From JANXMY01 sp964251675 (GTDB lineage: Bacteria > Armatimonadota > Armatimonadia > Armatimonadales > Capsulimonadaceae): 64,000 nucleotides of DNA. The stretch covers positions 1 through 64,000 of the forward strand of contig CAXUKS010000009.1 in assembly GCA_964251675.1 (NCBI GenBank), read 5' to 3'. Of the stretch, positions 17,349-27,122 are shown piece by piece. How positions within the stretch are numbered: position 1 is the stretch's first letter; each line of letters begins with the position of its first letter. A program made the position numbers and the translations under genes. Under the pieces are notes generated by a model that was given only the letters and a program-made list of their open reading frames with translations, was not told where the DNA came from and ran no database searches.

Positions 17349-17720
17349 GTTCAGGCCCAGATCGCAGGCATCCAGGCCGGAGCCAGCCCCGCCGCCTACG
17401 CCGCCGTCTTCGCCGCCCGCCGCAAGGACCTGGAAAACCAGCGCGGCGTAATCAGCCGCAAGATCGGCCAGAATCCCGACAAAAAAGCAGGGGCAGAAGG
17501 CTGACGAACACAGTCCTCCAAACTCTCTGCCCCTGCCCGCGACACCAATTTGGCTCAAACCGCCTTCGCCGACCCCGCCCGCATCCTCGCCTTCAAAGCC
17601 ATCCCATGCCCCGACAAACGCGACCTCATCGCCCGGCTCATAGACCGCGTCATCTGCCAGCCCGGCAGCGCCGACATCTACTTCTTACCCGGCGTCTTCC
17701 CCGGTGCATCCGCAATTGCA
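17349..17720 (+). pseudogene. C-terminal remnant of a large serine recombinase
   Basis: Two frames match the C-terminus of the recombinase at 34828. First, VQAQIAGIQAGASPAAYAAV...RKDLENQRG (17349-17504); then, after a shift, DKRDLIARLIDRVICQPGSA followed by DIYFLPGV (about 17610-17705). No catalytic domain remains. It marks an old integration next to the chemosensory region. Confidence 0.75.
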
Positions 17721-18039
17721 AGCTCGACGCTCATAGACTATTCAGTTCAACCGCTCCAGCTCATCTGCCAAGTCCGCGCCGGTTTCTGCACCTGGACCGC
17801 CGCCCCGCTCTAACCCCCGTATTCCCACCTCCGCCCGGTGTTCCCCACACCGGGCCGCTTCCCTTTTGCCTCCGTATCGCACCCGCTGACAGAGTCCGCC
17901 CTCCCCTGACTATGAGAACTTCTCGCCGAAGATTTCTGCGTAGCATCCCCCCATTTGACAGAGTTTGGCACAGACAAAAGTGTCTCTTGACGAGCGAAGA
18001 AATCTGGATTATAGCACGTTCAAGTCACGACTTTGGAGA
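17721..18039. other. Intergenic, with a truncated Tat-signal start
   Basis: A hairpin GCCCGGTGT-TCCCC-ACACCGGGC lies at 17833-17855. At 17912 an ATG opens MRTSRRRFLRS, a twin-arginine signal-like start, which then degenerates (IPPFDRVWHRQK...), as if a Tat substrate gene had been beheaded by the adjacent IS insertion. No intact gene. Confidence 0.35.
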
Positions 18040-18644
18040 AGTCAAAAATGAAACAGAGCGCCCTCGGGTTAGCGTTCGTCAAAAAGCATCTGCCCAAGCA
18101 TCTTCTTCCGGCTATAGATTTGCCAGCGTTGTTGTCGTGTCCCTGTTCTGGCGGCGCTTCCAGAGCAGCCCACTCTGTCGGTTGTGTTCGGCCACCAACA
18201 GAGAAAAGCGTTCTGACAAATCTGCTGTTCGTTTCGGTCTGCTGCTCGTTTCGGATGGACACCGCAGGCGCGGCGCACCAGCCCCGACTGGCGCTGTTGC
18301 CATTTGGTATTGAGGCTCTGCACAATGCTGGTCAAGCCACTTCCCTTGTCGCAGGGATGGTGCTGATCTTGGGCAACAGGCGAGCGTAAGCGCCCCAATA
18401 GTCGGTGAAAACTGGCCTGCTCTGGTAGTCAGGCGGCACTTTTGCCCATGCCTGCCCAAATGCCTCGTCGGTGCGCTCGCCCAGCACAAAACTGAGTACC
18501 TGGCGGCTCTTGCGCGAGATGCCAACCCATAGCCACAGGGACGGCGTTTGGCGCAGGCACAGCTCATCGAACTCGATCACGTCGCCTTCAGGGGCAGCTA
18601 GAGGCGGCTCGAATGCTGGCACAGGCACCAGAGCCGCGCAGAAT
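18040..18644 (-). pseudogene. IS1-like transposase remnant
   Basis: The minus strand encodes GDVIEFDELCLRQTPSLWLW, VGISRKSRQVLSFVLG and KVPPDYQSRPVFTDYWGAYA, the DDE-domain pattern of IS1-type transposases. A frameshift near 18388 moves the rest (KGSGLTSIVQSLNTKWQQRQ) to another frame. The N-terminal part is missing and it abuts the IS1182-type gene. Confidence 0.7.
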
Positions 18645-19983
18645 GTCCGCCAGGGCAGGTCGCCTGCTAGTTTTCCACATCGACGGTGAACGCTTCCGAG
18701 GGGAAGGTCGTGTCTTTGCAAGGTGTCCTTACAGTGTTTGCGGAAATCGGTCTCAGTAAATTTACCCCGAAGCCTAAGCTGCTTTGGATGGTGAGACCAT
18801 CGACGTAGCCAGCGTCTGCCAGATGCGTGTCCGGCAGCAACTTGCACGCTTGCAGCCGCTGCTGAATGGAAGCCACCGCCTGCGAGTTATGCACAGCCGC
18901 CGCAACGATGTCCAGATCTGTAATTAAGAGCGGCGCATCTTTCGTGGCGGTCCCCGTCAAATGCAGCTTGTAGCCGCCCCAGGCGTGGTCTTGTTTTGTG
19001 GCCCATCGGGCCTGTGGATCGTGCGGAGTGATGGTCACGCGCCCACGTTGGCCGTCAACCAGTGCCGGGGCTGGCCGCGTTTGCACGCTCGATCTAATCT
19101 TCACGTCCGCTTTAGTTTTAGTATCTGCTTCAGCATCCTTTTCAGCATCCTTGTCCGCTTCAGCTGACGAAGTGGTAGGGGTCGGCACTGGATGCGGGTC
19201 TGAACGCTGGTACTGCTGGGTCCAGACGGTCTGCAGAACTTCGACGGCGGCAAGGCCACGATGCTGCGCTGCCTCTTCCGAGTCCAAAGCATCCAGCAGG
19301 GCAAAACCCTCCTGCCCGGCACGCGAAAGTAAGCGCCGGGCCTCTGTCGAGGCCCGCAGGCCACTTTCGCGGATCAAGCGCTCGGTTTGTGTCCACGGCC
19401 CATAATTTTGGAGCCAGTCGTTCGGGATATGTGCTTTCTGCCAAACTGGATCGTGCTGGGTAATGGCTTCAAGAGCAAGCCGCAGCGTTTCCATGACAAG
19501 CTCCAGCAAATCCAGCTCCCGGACGGCAGCAATGATCGCCAAGCTGTCGGTGCGCTGCACTGCCCGTCTTTTCAGGAAACCACGCTCCTTCAGCCGGCGA
19601 AGGAACGCGTCAAAAACACGCCGCTCCGCGTGATGGGAGACAAGCCGCTGGCGGAACTCGCACAGGACGCTGGCATCGAAACCGGGATAATTCAGGGGCA
19701 GATGCAGTGCGTATTTCCAACCGACGCGAGAGCGAACCATCTCGGCAGCGATGCGGTCCGAGCAATGTTCGGTCGCTTGCAACACGGTGACCAGTGCGAG
19801 AAGTGCCAGCGAAAGGGCCGGTTGCCCGGCGGGGGAGTAGATGTCCGCAAAATCTTCATCGCAGAGAACATCTGCGTAGTCTTCGCCCAGACGCCTCAGC
19901 GGATAATTGAGCGGGTAGATCTGCTCGGCGACGGCGCGTGTGTCGTCGGGAATGGGCGGTAGTAATTGCGGCTTCAGGCACAT
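18645..19983 (-). pseudogene. IS1182-like transposase, C-terminally truncated with amber stop
   Basis: A 438-residue frame from the ATG at 19983 contains the DUF772-type N-terminus (YPLNYPLRRLGEDYADVLCD, LCEFRQRLVSHHAERR) and the DDE-type core (HAWGGYKLHLTGTATKD, LLPDTHLADAGYVDG). It ends at a TAG at 18667-18669 (FTVDVEN-stop). Beyond the stop the frame continues QATCPGGHSA, the start of the cysteine-rich end expected in this family, and then switches to IS1-like sequence. It is therefore both nonsense-mutated and interrupted. Terminal repeats were not identified. Confidence 0.75.
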
Positions 19984-20586
19984 GAGGACCTCCGGTTACA
20001 GAGTATCATGCTCGGCTTCACCAGCAGTAATTTACTTATTCTGTCGCAGCGGATCTGTCTGCCTGATCGGCGAATCGGTGGCGAGGAGCTGGGTATGCAC
20101 GTCTACCAGCTCTCCGGAAAAGCAGTCCGGCGGCGTGGCGAAATCAGAACATGCAGCCCGTCGACAGCCACCGCATTATGGGGTAACGTCGAGCGCTCAC
20201 GCTCTGCCGGACTGCGCGGCGTCCAACATGGCCCCGACTTCGGTTGTCTTTAAGCTTTACCCACACACAGCATGTTATAGTTTGATAGGATCGCTGAATC
20301 ACCGAGCCTTCAGCGTTTCGCTAGTGCCGAACCTTCGCTTTGCCATTCGCCTTAATCGATAGGTTGATATCAGAGAAATCGCGTACCTCTACGTATTTGG
20401 CCAGACAGTCTGCCTGCCAATGATACGGGTAGTGCTGGATGTCTCATATCTGAGAGCACCGCTAATATGAATGGTAAGAGAAGAGTTTTCATCATTCATA
20501 TTGGCGGCCGTGTTTTCGACTATGACAAGTTTTCATTCGGCCGGCGATCCGAGAGACGCCATACAGGAACCTAGGAGATACCAAAA
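19984..20586. other. Leader region of the chemosensory operon
   Basis: 603 bp without a credible gene. An imperfect 15-bp inverted repeat (CCGCTAATATGAATG at 20459-20473 and CATTCATATTGGCGG at 20493-20507, 19-nt loop) and a smaller TCTCATATCTGAGA hairpin precede the first gene. One end of the IS1182-type element should lie in the first hundred bases. AGGAGA (20574-20579) is the ribosome site of the MCP gene. Confidence 0.45.
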
Positions 20587-22527
20587 ATGGCTCTTGCCAA
20601 GCGAGCAACGATAGTCAATACACCCTCAGCAGCCGAACCCCGCCCCGTTCTGCGCCTCGAGTCGGGCGGCGATGTGATCAGCAGCCGCGATGCGGAAGTC
20701 CAGCGACGCAAAGCCCGCACGCTTGCCAAGAAGCAGCAGGCGTCCGAGCGCGTGGCGTCGGCTACCAATGAGCTGGCAAGCAGCATCGCGGAAGCGTCCA
20801 CTGCGGCGGAAGAATTGCAGCGGACGATGGACCAGATTGCGGCAGGCGCACAGGAAGCCTCCAGCGCGTCTGCGGAGTCTCAGGCCGCAACCACTCTCGT
20901 TGGCGAGTCCCTGGCTCGCACAGAGAAGAATGCCGAGATCTCCCTCCAGAAAACCCAGGCCCTTCAAACGCTGATGCAGACGCTTGCCAGCGAAGTTGAC
21001 AACACTATCAAGGCTGTGGGCGTTGCCGCCGACCGGCAGGCCGCTTCCGTCACCATGATGACGGAACTGGACCAGCAGGCGGCCAACATCGGAGACATCG
21101 TAAAAGCAGTAGGACGCATCGCCGATCAGACGAACCTGCTGGCCCTGAACGCCGCAATCGAAGCGGCCCGTGCCGGAAAGCACGGGAAAGGCTTTGCGGT
21201 CGTCGCCGATGAAGTCCGCACCCTGGCCGAAACTTCCGAGCGGAGCGCCCAGTCTATCCAGGAATTGGTCCGCCAGATCCAAAGCGATGTCAAGACCATT
21301 GCTGAAGCGATCAACCGCACCAGCGAAACGGCCAAGAGCGAAGTAGAAAAGGGCACTGTCATCACCGAACAGCTGGAGCAGTCCCGAGCGGACATGATCC
21401 TGATGTTCGAAGGCGCGCAGGAGATCCAGCGCATGGCGCGGGAAGCCAACATCGCCTGCCAGGAAGCCGAGAAGGGCGCTGAAATCATCGCGGCCGCCGC
21501 TGAAGAGCAAGCCTCCGGCAGCGAAGAGACGGTGCAAATGGTCAGGCAGCAGACAGCCGCTCTCGGTCTGGCGGAGCGCGCTGCGCAGGATCTGGCTGGC
21601 ATCGCGGAAGATCTCAAGAACAGCACCAACATCGCCAAGAGCGCCGAGGAAGTGGCCTCCGCTGCCGAAGAACTGGCCAGTTCTACTCAGGAGATCAACA
21701 CCGCAGCCACACAGATTCTGACGGCACTGGAACAGATCAGCCAGGGCGCCCAGCAGCAGGGCGCTGCGGCGCAGCAGTCGGCGGCAGCCAGCGCCCAGAT
21801 CGAGAAGGCAGCCAAGGTTGCAGAAGAGAATGGAAACGCCTCTCTGGAGAAAGGGGAAGCGCTCACCAAGATCCTCACGGACTCACGGGCCAGAGCCGAA
21901 GCTCTGATCCACGGCGTCTCTTCCTCACTGGACGATAACATTAAGAGCCGTGATCAGATCAATAGTCTGGAGACCGTCAGTCGCCGCATTGATAAAATTG
22001 TGGACACGATCGCCACCGTCTCCATCCAGACCAACATGCTGGCCGTCAACGGCGCCATCGAAGCAGCCCGTGCTGGCGAATTCGGAAAAGGCTTTGTAGT
22101 CGTTGCGACCGACATCCGCAATCTCGCCCAGGAATCCGCAGAGAATGCCGACCGAATCAAGGATATGGTCAAGGCGGTGCAGGATCAGATCAGCATTGTC
22201 CGCCGCGACCTGGAAGAGATCGCCGCGACGGGCGCCTCCGAAGTCGAAAAGACTAAAAGCATCACTATTAATCTGGAACTTGTCGAGACTGACATTGTCG
22301 AGGTGCTGAAAGGCAGTAAAGAGATCGTGGGCGCGTCAGCACTCGTGAGTCAGGCGCTCGGCGACATCAAGATCGGCGTGGAGCAGATCGCGGCTGCCGC
22401 GACCCAGGCAGATCAGGCGGCGGCCCAGGCGACTGAAGCCGGGCGGCAGCAGCTGCAGGTCGCCGATACCATGAGCGCGGCGATTGAGGAGATTTCTTCC
22501 CTTGCCGATGAACTGCAAAGCAGTTAA
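20587..22527 (+). CDS. Soluble methyl-accepting chemotaxis protein with two signalling domains
   Basis: 646 residues, no membrane segment and no obvious ligand domain. It is almost entirely heptad-rich coiled coil. Two MCP hairpin tips are present: IADQTNLLALNAAIEAARAG near residue 180 and VSIQTNMLAVNGAIEAARAG near residue 480; the second has diverged. A cytoplasmic receptor with two signalling units could bridge arrays or receive a protein signal, as FrzCD does in Myxococcus (which has one unit). First gene of the operon, with AGGAGA upstream. Confidence 0.88.
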   Translation: MALAKRATIVNTPSAAEPRPVLRLESGGDVISSRDAEVQRRKARTLAKKQQASERVASATNELASSIAEASTAAEELQRTMDQIAAGAQEASSASAESQAATTLVGESLARTEKNAEISLQKTQALQTLMQTLASEVDNTIKAVGVAADRQAASVTMMTELDQQAANIGDIVKAVGRIADQTNLLALNAAIEAARAGKHGKGFAVVADEVRTLAETSERSAQSIQELVRQIQSDVKTIAEAINRTSETAKSEVEKGTVITEQLEQSRADMILMFEGAQEIQRMAREANIACQEAEKGAEIIAAAAEEQASGSEETVQMVRQQTAALGLAERAAQDLAGIAEDLKNSTNIAKSAEEVASAAEELASSTQEINTAATQILTALEQISQGAQQQGAAAQQSAAASAQIEKAAKVAEENGNASLEKGEALTKILTDSRARAEALIHGVSSSLDDNIKSRDQINSLETVSRRIDKIVDTIATVSIQTNMLAVNGAIEAARAGEFGKGFVVVATDIRNLAQESAENADRIKDMVKAVQDQISIVRRDLEEIAATGASEVEKTKSITINLELVETDIVEVLKGSKEIVGASALVSQALGDIKIGVEQIAAAATQADQAAAQATEAGRQQLQVADTMSAAIEEISSLADELQSS

Positions 22528-22640
22528 CGGACTGTTTGCACTCTCGCAAGCGCATTTTGCCCCCATTCGCCGGAAAGAGTCAGTGCCGCATTGGCTTCTT
22601 CTCGGCAGGGAGGCGGTACGGTGGACCAAAAGGGAAATCA

Positions 22641-24353
22641 ATGGAATTGTCACAGAACGAACAGCAAAAACCGGAAGGACGCCGCCGAAGTCAGTCGCGT
22701 CGTGAAGGGGTGCCGGAGCCTTTGAGAGACGAGAGGATGTCGAAAACAGTAGACGCCGAAGGCATAGAGGCACAAAGCATTGTCGCGGAAGGTGGCGATC
22801 CGATGATGGGGTTGCCGGCAGAGGCAGACGCCGAAGAAGATAACACGCAGCAATTCGTCACGTTCCAGGTAGGGGATGAGGTCTTTGGACTTCCCATCGT
22901 CGAGGTACAGGAAATCATCCGCTTGCCCGAAGTGACCCGGATCCCGCTGAGTTCCTATAATCTGCAGGGATTATCAAACCTGCGCGGCAAGATGCTGCCG
23001 ATCATCTCCCTGCGGCGGATCTTCGGCTTCCCGGACGGCGAACACGATGACGCCACACGGGTTCTGGTGATCCAGCACGAATCGCTGCTTGGGTTCATTG
23101 TGGACCAGGTTTCCAGCGTCATCAGCGTGGAAACCAGCCAGATCGAGGGGGTTGAAGGAATCAAAGCGACCGTCAATACTGAGTACCTGACTGGCATCAT
23201 CAAAAATGCCAGCGGCAAAATGGTTATGATCGTGAACTTTGCACAATTGATGGAGGCGCATTTCCAGGTGGAACACGCGGACCAGAGCACACGAAATCTG
23301 GCGGCAGAGTCATCCGTCGAAAGCACGGAAGAGCTGGAAGATACCGACACGCTGCACTTCGTCAGCTTCACGGTGGAGAGCCAGGAATACGCCATTCCTA
23401 TCGAGCACGTTCAGGAGATCGTCCAGGTGCCTGAAAATATTGCGCATGTGCCAAACTCCGCGTCCCATGTGCTCGGCGTCATCAGTCTTCGCGACAAATT
23501 GCTTCCGCTCGTCAGTCTGCGCCAACTGTTTGCCCTGCCCCTCCAGCCACTGAGCGAACAGAACCGGATCGTCGTCATTCATCTGCCGGATGAGAAGATA
23601 CGCAACACACATGTGGCCGTCGGTATCGTCACCGATACCGTCAATGAGGTGCTGCGCGTAGACCGAAAACTCGTTGACGAACTGCCGCGCGTGCTGTCTC
23701 AGGACGATTCGCTGATGGAGATCACGGCGATCGGGCGGCTGGATGGCGGCAAACGATTGGTGTCGTTCCTGTCTGCCGAACACCTGCTGCAGCACAACGC
23801 CGTCCGGGAAGCGATCGAGATCGGCGGGCGGAACGAAGTGGACGAGAGTTCACAGGGATACCAAACTCAGGCGGAGACAGACGAAGACCGCGACGATGAA
23901 ACGCAAGTCGTCATCTTCCGTCTGGGCCATGAAGAATACGGCGCTCCGATCGAGGCGATCAATGAGATCGTGCGTGTGCCGGAGAGCCTGACACGCATTC
24001 CGACGGCCCCTTCCTTCGTGGAAGGCTTGATTAATCTGCGTGGTTCGGTCCTGCCGGTGATAGACCAGCGGCGGCGCTTCGGCTTGGAAGAGATCGAGCG
24101 GTCAGATCGGCAGCGCATCATGGTGTTCAATACGCTTGGCACGCCCACTGGCTTTATCGTGGATTCGGTCTCCGAAGTCTACAAGATCGCTCACGCGGAC
24201 ATTGAACGGGCGCCGAGCGTCTCCTACGGCAGGGGCAGTCTCATTAGCGAGGTCGCCAATTTGGAGAAAGATAAGCGGATCGTCCTGCTGCTCGATGTCA
24301 ATAAACTGCTCGACACAGATGAGTCGGAGCAGCTGACCCGTCTTGCCGCCTGA
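22641..24353 (+). CDS. Triple-CheW adaptor protein
   Basis: 570 residues from the ATG at 22641 (AAGGGAAA upstream). It has three CheW domains separated by acidic linkers: about 70-210 (QFVTFQVGDEVFGLPIVEVQ), 232-375 (HFVSFTVESQEYAIPIEHVQ) and 427-560 (QVVIFRLGHEEYGAPIEAIN). Each has the I.LRG/D..LP/LPLV/VI core strand pattern. It should couple receptors to CheA, and three copies in one chain could cross-link the array. The N-terminal 65 residues are charged and disordered. Confidence 0.9.
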   Translation: MELSQNEQQKPEGRRRSQSRREGVPEPLRDERMSKTVDAEGIEAQSIVAEGGDPMMGLPAEADAEEDNTQQFVTFQVGDEVFGLPIVEVQEIIRLPEVTRIPLSSYNLQGLSNLRGKMLPIISLRRIFGFPDGEHDDATRVLVIQHESLLGFIVDQVSSVISVETSQIEGVEGIKATVNTEYLTGIIKNASGKMVMIVNFAQLMEAHFQVEHADQSTRNLAAESSVESTEELEDTDTLHFVSFTVESQEYAIPIEHVQEIVQVPENIAHVPNSASHVLGVISLRDKLLPLVSLRQLFALPLQPLSEQNRIVVIHLPDEKIRNTHVAVGIVTDTVNEVLRVDRKLVDELPRVLSQDDSLMEITAIGRLDGGKRLVSFLSAEHLLQHNAVREAIEIGGRNEVDESSQGYQTQAETDEDRDDETQVVIFRLGHEEYGAPIEAINEIVRVPESLTRIPTAPSFVEGLINLRGSVLPVIDQRRRFGLEEIERSDRQRIMVFNTLGTPTGFIVDSVSEVYKIAHADIERAPSVSYGRGSLISEVANLEKDKRIVLLLDVNKLLDTDESEQLTRLAA

Positions 24354-24425
24354 TACGGTGGAGCTGCAACCGGGCAGTGGAACTGCAAACGCGCTGCAGC
24401 GTCAGCCGGGCATCGGAGAAACTCC

Positions 24426-25556
24426 ATGCCTGGCCCGGAAACGAGAACCTTTCTTATGATTCGCTTACTAATTGTCGATGACTCCGCGCTCATGCGGAAA
24501 TGTCTGGTCGGACTCTTTGAGAAAATAGGCGATTTCCAGGTGCGTGCGGCCCGCAATGGGGTCGAAGCGTTGACGGAGCTGCGGAGTTTCAAGCCGGATG
24601 TCATCACACTCGATATCAACATGCCGGAGATGGACGGACTGACCTGTCTGAGCCACATCATGCTGCAGAGTCCGTGCCCCGTGATCATGGTTTCCTCACT
24701 GACAACCAAAGGCGCACTGGCGACCTTCGAGGCGCTGGCCCTGGGCGCGGTAGATTTTGTCGCCAAGCCCGATGGGACGATGTCGCTGAATCTGGATACG
24801 GTGGCCTGTGAGCTGGAGATCAAAGTCAGGAGCGCGATTGGCAGCCGGGTCCGCCGCGCGACGGTCTTGCCGCAGGCCCTCAAGAATAACTTGCCGCAGG
24901 CCCTCAAGAATAACTTGCCGCAGGCCCTCAAGAATGACCGGGAGCCTGCGATCAAGCCCTCTCCGGCCCGCACCGCCGTCGCCGCGCCGGGTGTTGTTGT
25001 CATCGGGGTTTCGACGGGGGGGCCGCAGACGCTGGAAGCGATCCTGCCGCGATTGCCTGCCGATTTACCCTGGCCTGTCGTGCTGGCGCAGCACATGCCG
25101 GCAGCCTTCACGCGATCCTTTGCCGGACGACTGGATCGGATGTGCGCCGTGAATGTCGTCGAGGTCTCCCGTCCGACGGTCATCGTGCCGGGTACGGTTT
25201 ATATTGCGCGTGGGGATGCGGACATGATCCTTGTGCGGCGCCCGGAGGGCATTACGGCGTCGCCTCGGCCCGCCTCTAACCGCTATACCTGGCACCCTTC
25301 GGTAGACGCCCTCGCGTCCAGCGCCCTGGAAGTCTTCCCGCCGACTTCGATTATCGGCGTGCTGCTTACCGGCATGGGCAGCGACGGCGCAGAAGCCATG
25401 ACGGAGATCCGCAAGCGGGGCGGCAAAACTATCGCAGAAGCGGAAAAGAGCTGCATCGTGTTCGGGATGCCGAAGGAACTCATTCAGCGCGGCGGCGCGT
25501 CGCTTGTGATGGATGTTGATCGTATCGCAACTCAGATTATACAGTGGCTCCGCTGA
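24426..25556 (+). CDS. cheB: Protein-glutamate methylesterase CheB
   Basis: 376 residues: receiver domain (phospho-acceptor D63 in TLDINMPEMDG), linker, then methylesterase domain with catalytic S196 (GVSTGGPQ), H223 (AQHMPAAF) and D320 (LLTGMGSDGAEAM). It removes methyl groups from the MCPs. The ATG at 24426 has GGAGAAA; the ATG at 24456 is an alternative. The interdomain linker contains three 8-residue LPQALKNN/D repeats (24867-24938). Confidence 0.95.
   Translation: MPGPETRTFLMIRLLIVDDSALMRKCLVGLFEKIGDFQVRAARNGVEALTELRSFKPDVITLDINMPEMDGLTCLSHIMLQSPCPVIMVSSLTTKGALATFEALALGAVDFVAKPDGTMSLNLDTVACELEIKVRSAIGSRVRRATVLPQALKNNLPQALKNNLPQALKNDREPAIKPSPARTAVAAPGVVVIGVSTGGPQTLEAILPRLPADLPWPVVLAQHMPAAFTRSFAGRLDRMCAVNVVEVSRPTVIVPGTVYIARGDADMILVRRPEGITASPRPASNRYTWHPSVDALASSALEVFPPTSIIGVLLTGMGSDGAEAMTEIRKRGGKTIAEAEKSCIVFGMPKELIQRGGASLVMDVDRIATQIIQWLR
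24867..24938 (+). repeat. 24-bp tandem repeat x3 in the cheB linker
   Basis: Three in-frame copies at 24867-24890, 24891-24914 and 24915-24938; the first two are identical and the third differs by one base. They encode LPQALKNN, LPQALKNN and LPQALKND. Confidence 0.95.
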
Positions 25557-25578
25557 GGGGCCAATCAAGGAGTAAAAT

Positions 25579-26220
25579 GTGGCACTGATTAAACGAGAAC
25601 AGCCGCCGAGGCAGGCCGACGAGCGAGAGGGTCTTCGTGACCGGGATGGTCTCCTCGCACAGCTGAATGCTCCAAGCGACTTCCAGCGGCGCATGGCCGC
25701 GCGTGATCTGACGGAATGCTCAGACGTTTCCAGCTCGCTCTGCCATCGTCTGGAAATCGAGGAAACGTCCTCCGTGCGTGCTGTCCTGTTCAGCTCGCTC
25801 ACAGAGATCGGCGATCGGGAGGCCGTAGCCGGGCTGATCACCCTGCTGCGCTCCGAGGATGCAGAACTGCGTAACGGCAGCATTGCGGCGCTGAAGTGCC
25901 TGCCGGACCAGATCGGGACACATATCGAAACACTGCTGCGCGACGATGACCCGGATGTGCGTATCTTCACGATTAATATTCTGGAAGACCTCCCGCATCC
26001 AGATGTTCCGTATTGGCTACGCCAGGTGATCGAGGAAGAGGAGGAGGTCAACGTCTGTGCGGCCGCCGTAGACCTGCTGACCGCGCTGGGGACGCCGGAC
26101 ATGATTCCGGCGCTGCTGGTCCTGAAGGAACGCTTTGCTGGCACGCCCTATATCGCGTTTGCCGTGGAGCTGACTGTAGAGCGCATCAGCGCGGCAAGAG
26201 TCATCGAATATCCTGCCTGA
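25579..26220 (+). CDS. HEAT-repeat protein of the chemosensory operon
   Basis: 213 residues with about four HEAT-like helical pairs (for example VRAVLFSSLTEIGDREAVAG, LRNGSIAALKCLPD, VRIFTINILEDLPH, VNVCAAAVDLLTALGTPDMI). GTG start with AAGGAG 7 nt upstream. It lies between cheB and cheR, suggesting a docking or scaffolding role in adaptation. A HEAT-repeat partner (Cpc7) is also known in the Myxococcus Che7 cluster. No catalytic motif is visible. Confidence 0.75.
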   Translation: MALIKREQPPRQADEREGLRDRDGLLAQLNAPSDFQRRMAARDLTECSDVSSSLCHRLEIEETSSVRAVLFSSLTEIGDREAVAGLITLLRSEDAELRNGSIAALKCLPDQIGTHIETLLRDDDPDVRIFTINILEDLPHPDVPYWLRQVIEEEEEVNVCAAAVDLLTALGTPDMIPALLVLKERFAGTPYIAFAVELTVERISAARVIEYPA

Positions 26221-26261
26221 TCGTTACACCTGCCTGAACACAGAGGGAAGAGACTTGAAAA

Positions 26262-27122
26262 GTGAGCATACAGGTTCAAAATGGCGCCGGGACGCCCGTC
26301 CTATCGGACCAAGACTTCGAGACGTTTCGTGAATTCTTCTATCATCACACCGGAATGTTCTTCGAGGACTCGAAGCGTTACTTTGTGGACAAGCGCCTGC
26401 TCGCGCTGATGGAAGCGACGCACGCTCGGACGCTGCGCGATTATCTTGCCACCATCCGTCTCCAGCCCTCCGGCGCGGGCCTGCAGGCATTAATCAACGC
26501 GCTCACCGTCAATGAGACCTATTTCTTTCGAGACCTGGGGCAGATCGAATGCCTGACGTATCGCATAATCCCGGAGATCATCGCCACGAAGAAAGCCAAT
26601 AAAACGATCAAAATCTGGTCATCGCCCTGTTCCTCTGGCGAGGAAGCATTCTCCATCGCTATTCACCTGCTGGAATTTTGGCCACAGGTAGATAACTACG
26701 AGATCGAGATTTTCGGGACGGACATTGACAGTCAGATCATTGAGCAGGCCAAGCGCGGGATCTTTTCGCCGCGCTCGGTGCAGAACCTGCCGAAGGATAT
26801 TCTGGGCCGCTATTTTACGCTGATGCCAGGCGGGCACTACAAGATCAGTGATGAGCTGCGTGACTCCATCGCCTTTCAGCAGGTCAACATCGTGAGCGCT
26901 GCTCAGACACGCTGCTTCCGTGATTTCGACATCATCTTTTCGCGGAATATGCTGATCTATTTCGATAATAAGTCCCGGCGCATCGCCGCCGAAGCCTTTT
27001 ATGATGCGCTCAGGCCCGGCGGATTTATCTGCCTGGCTCCGACGGAACCCATGAGCCATATCTCGTCGCAGTTCCGGCACCGCTCTTTTCCCGGCGTGAC
27101 TGCCTATCAGAGACCTCTATGA
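26262..27122 (+). CDS. cheR: Chemotaxis protein methyltransferase CheR
   Basis: 286 residues. The N-terminal helical domain contains LTVNETYFFRD (about 82-92). The SAM-binding domain has IWSSPCSSGEEAFSIA and FGTDID, and IIFSRNMLIYFD is the substrate-site segment. It methylates receptor glutamates. GTG start; the stop overlaps the next ATG (ATGA at 27119), so it is coupled to cheY. Confidence 0.93.
   Translation: MSIQVQNGAGTPVLSDQDFETFREFFYHHTGMFFEDSKRYFVDKRLLALMEATHARTLRDYLATIRLQPSGAGLQALINALTVNETYFFRDLGQIECLTYRIIPEIIATKKANKTIKIWSSPCSSGEEAFSIAIHLLEFWPQVDNYEIEIFGTDIDSQIIEQAKRGIFSPRSVQNLPKDILGRYFTLMPGGHYKISDELRDSIAFQQVNIVSAAQTRCFRDFDIIFSRNMLIYFDNKSRRIAAEAFYDALRPGGFICLAPTEPMSHISSQFRHRSFPGVTAYQRPL

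Noticed and set aside
11918..18669. Possible reassignment or routine readthrough of TAG (mqsR codon 5 and the transposase)
   Set aside because: TAG ends several intact genes here, such as ugd and modB, so it works as a normal stop; two stops in a toxin and a dead transposase are better explained by inactivation.
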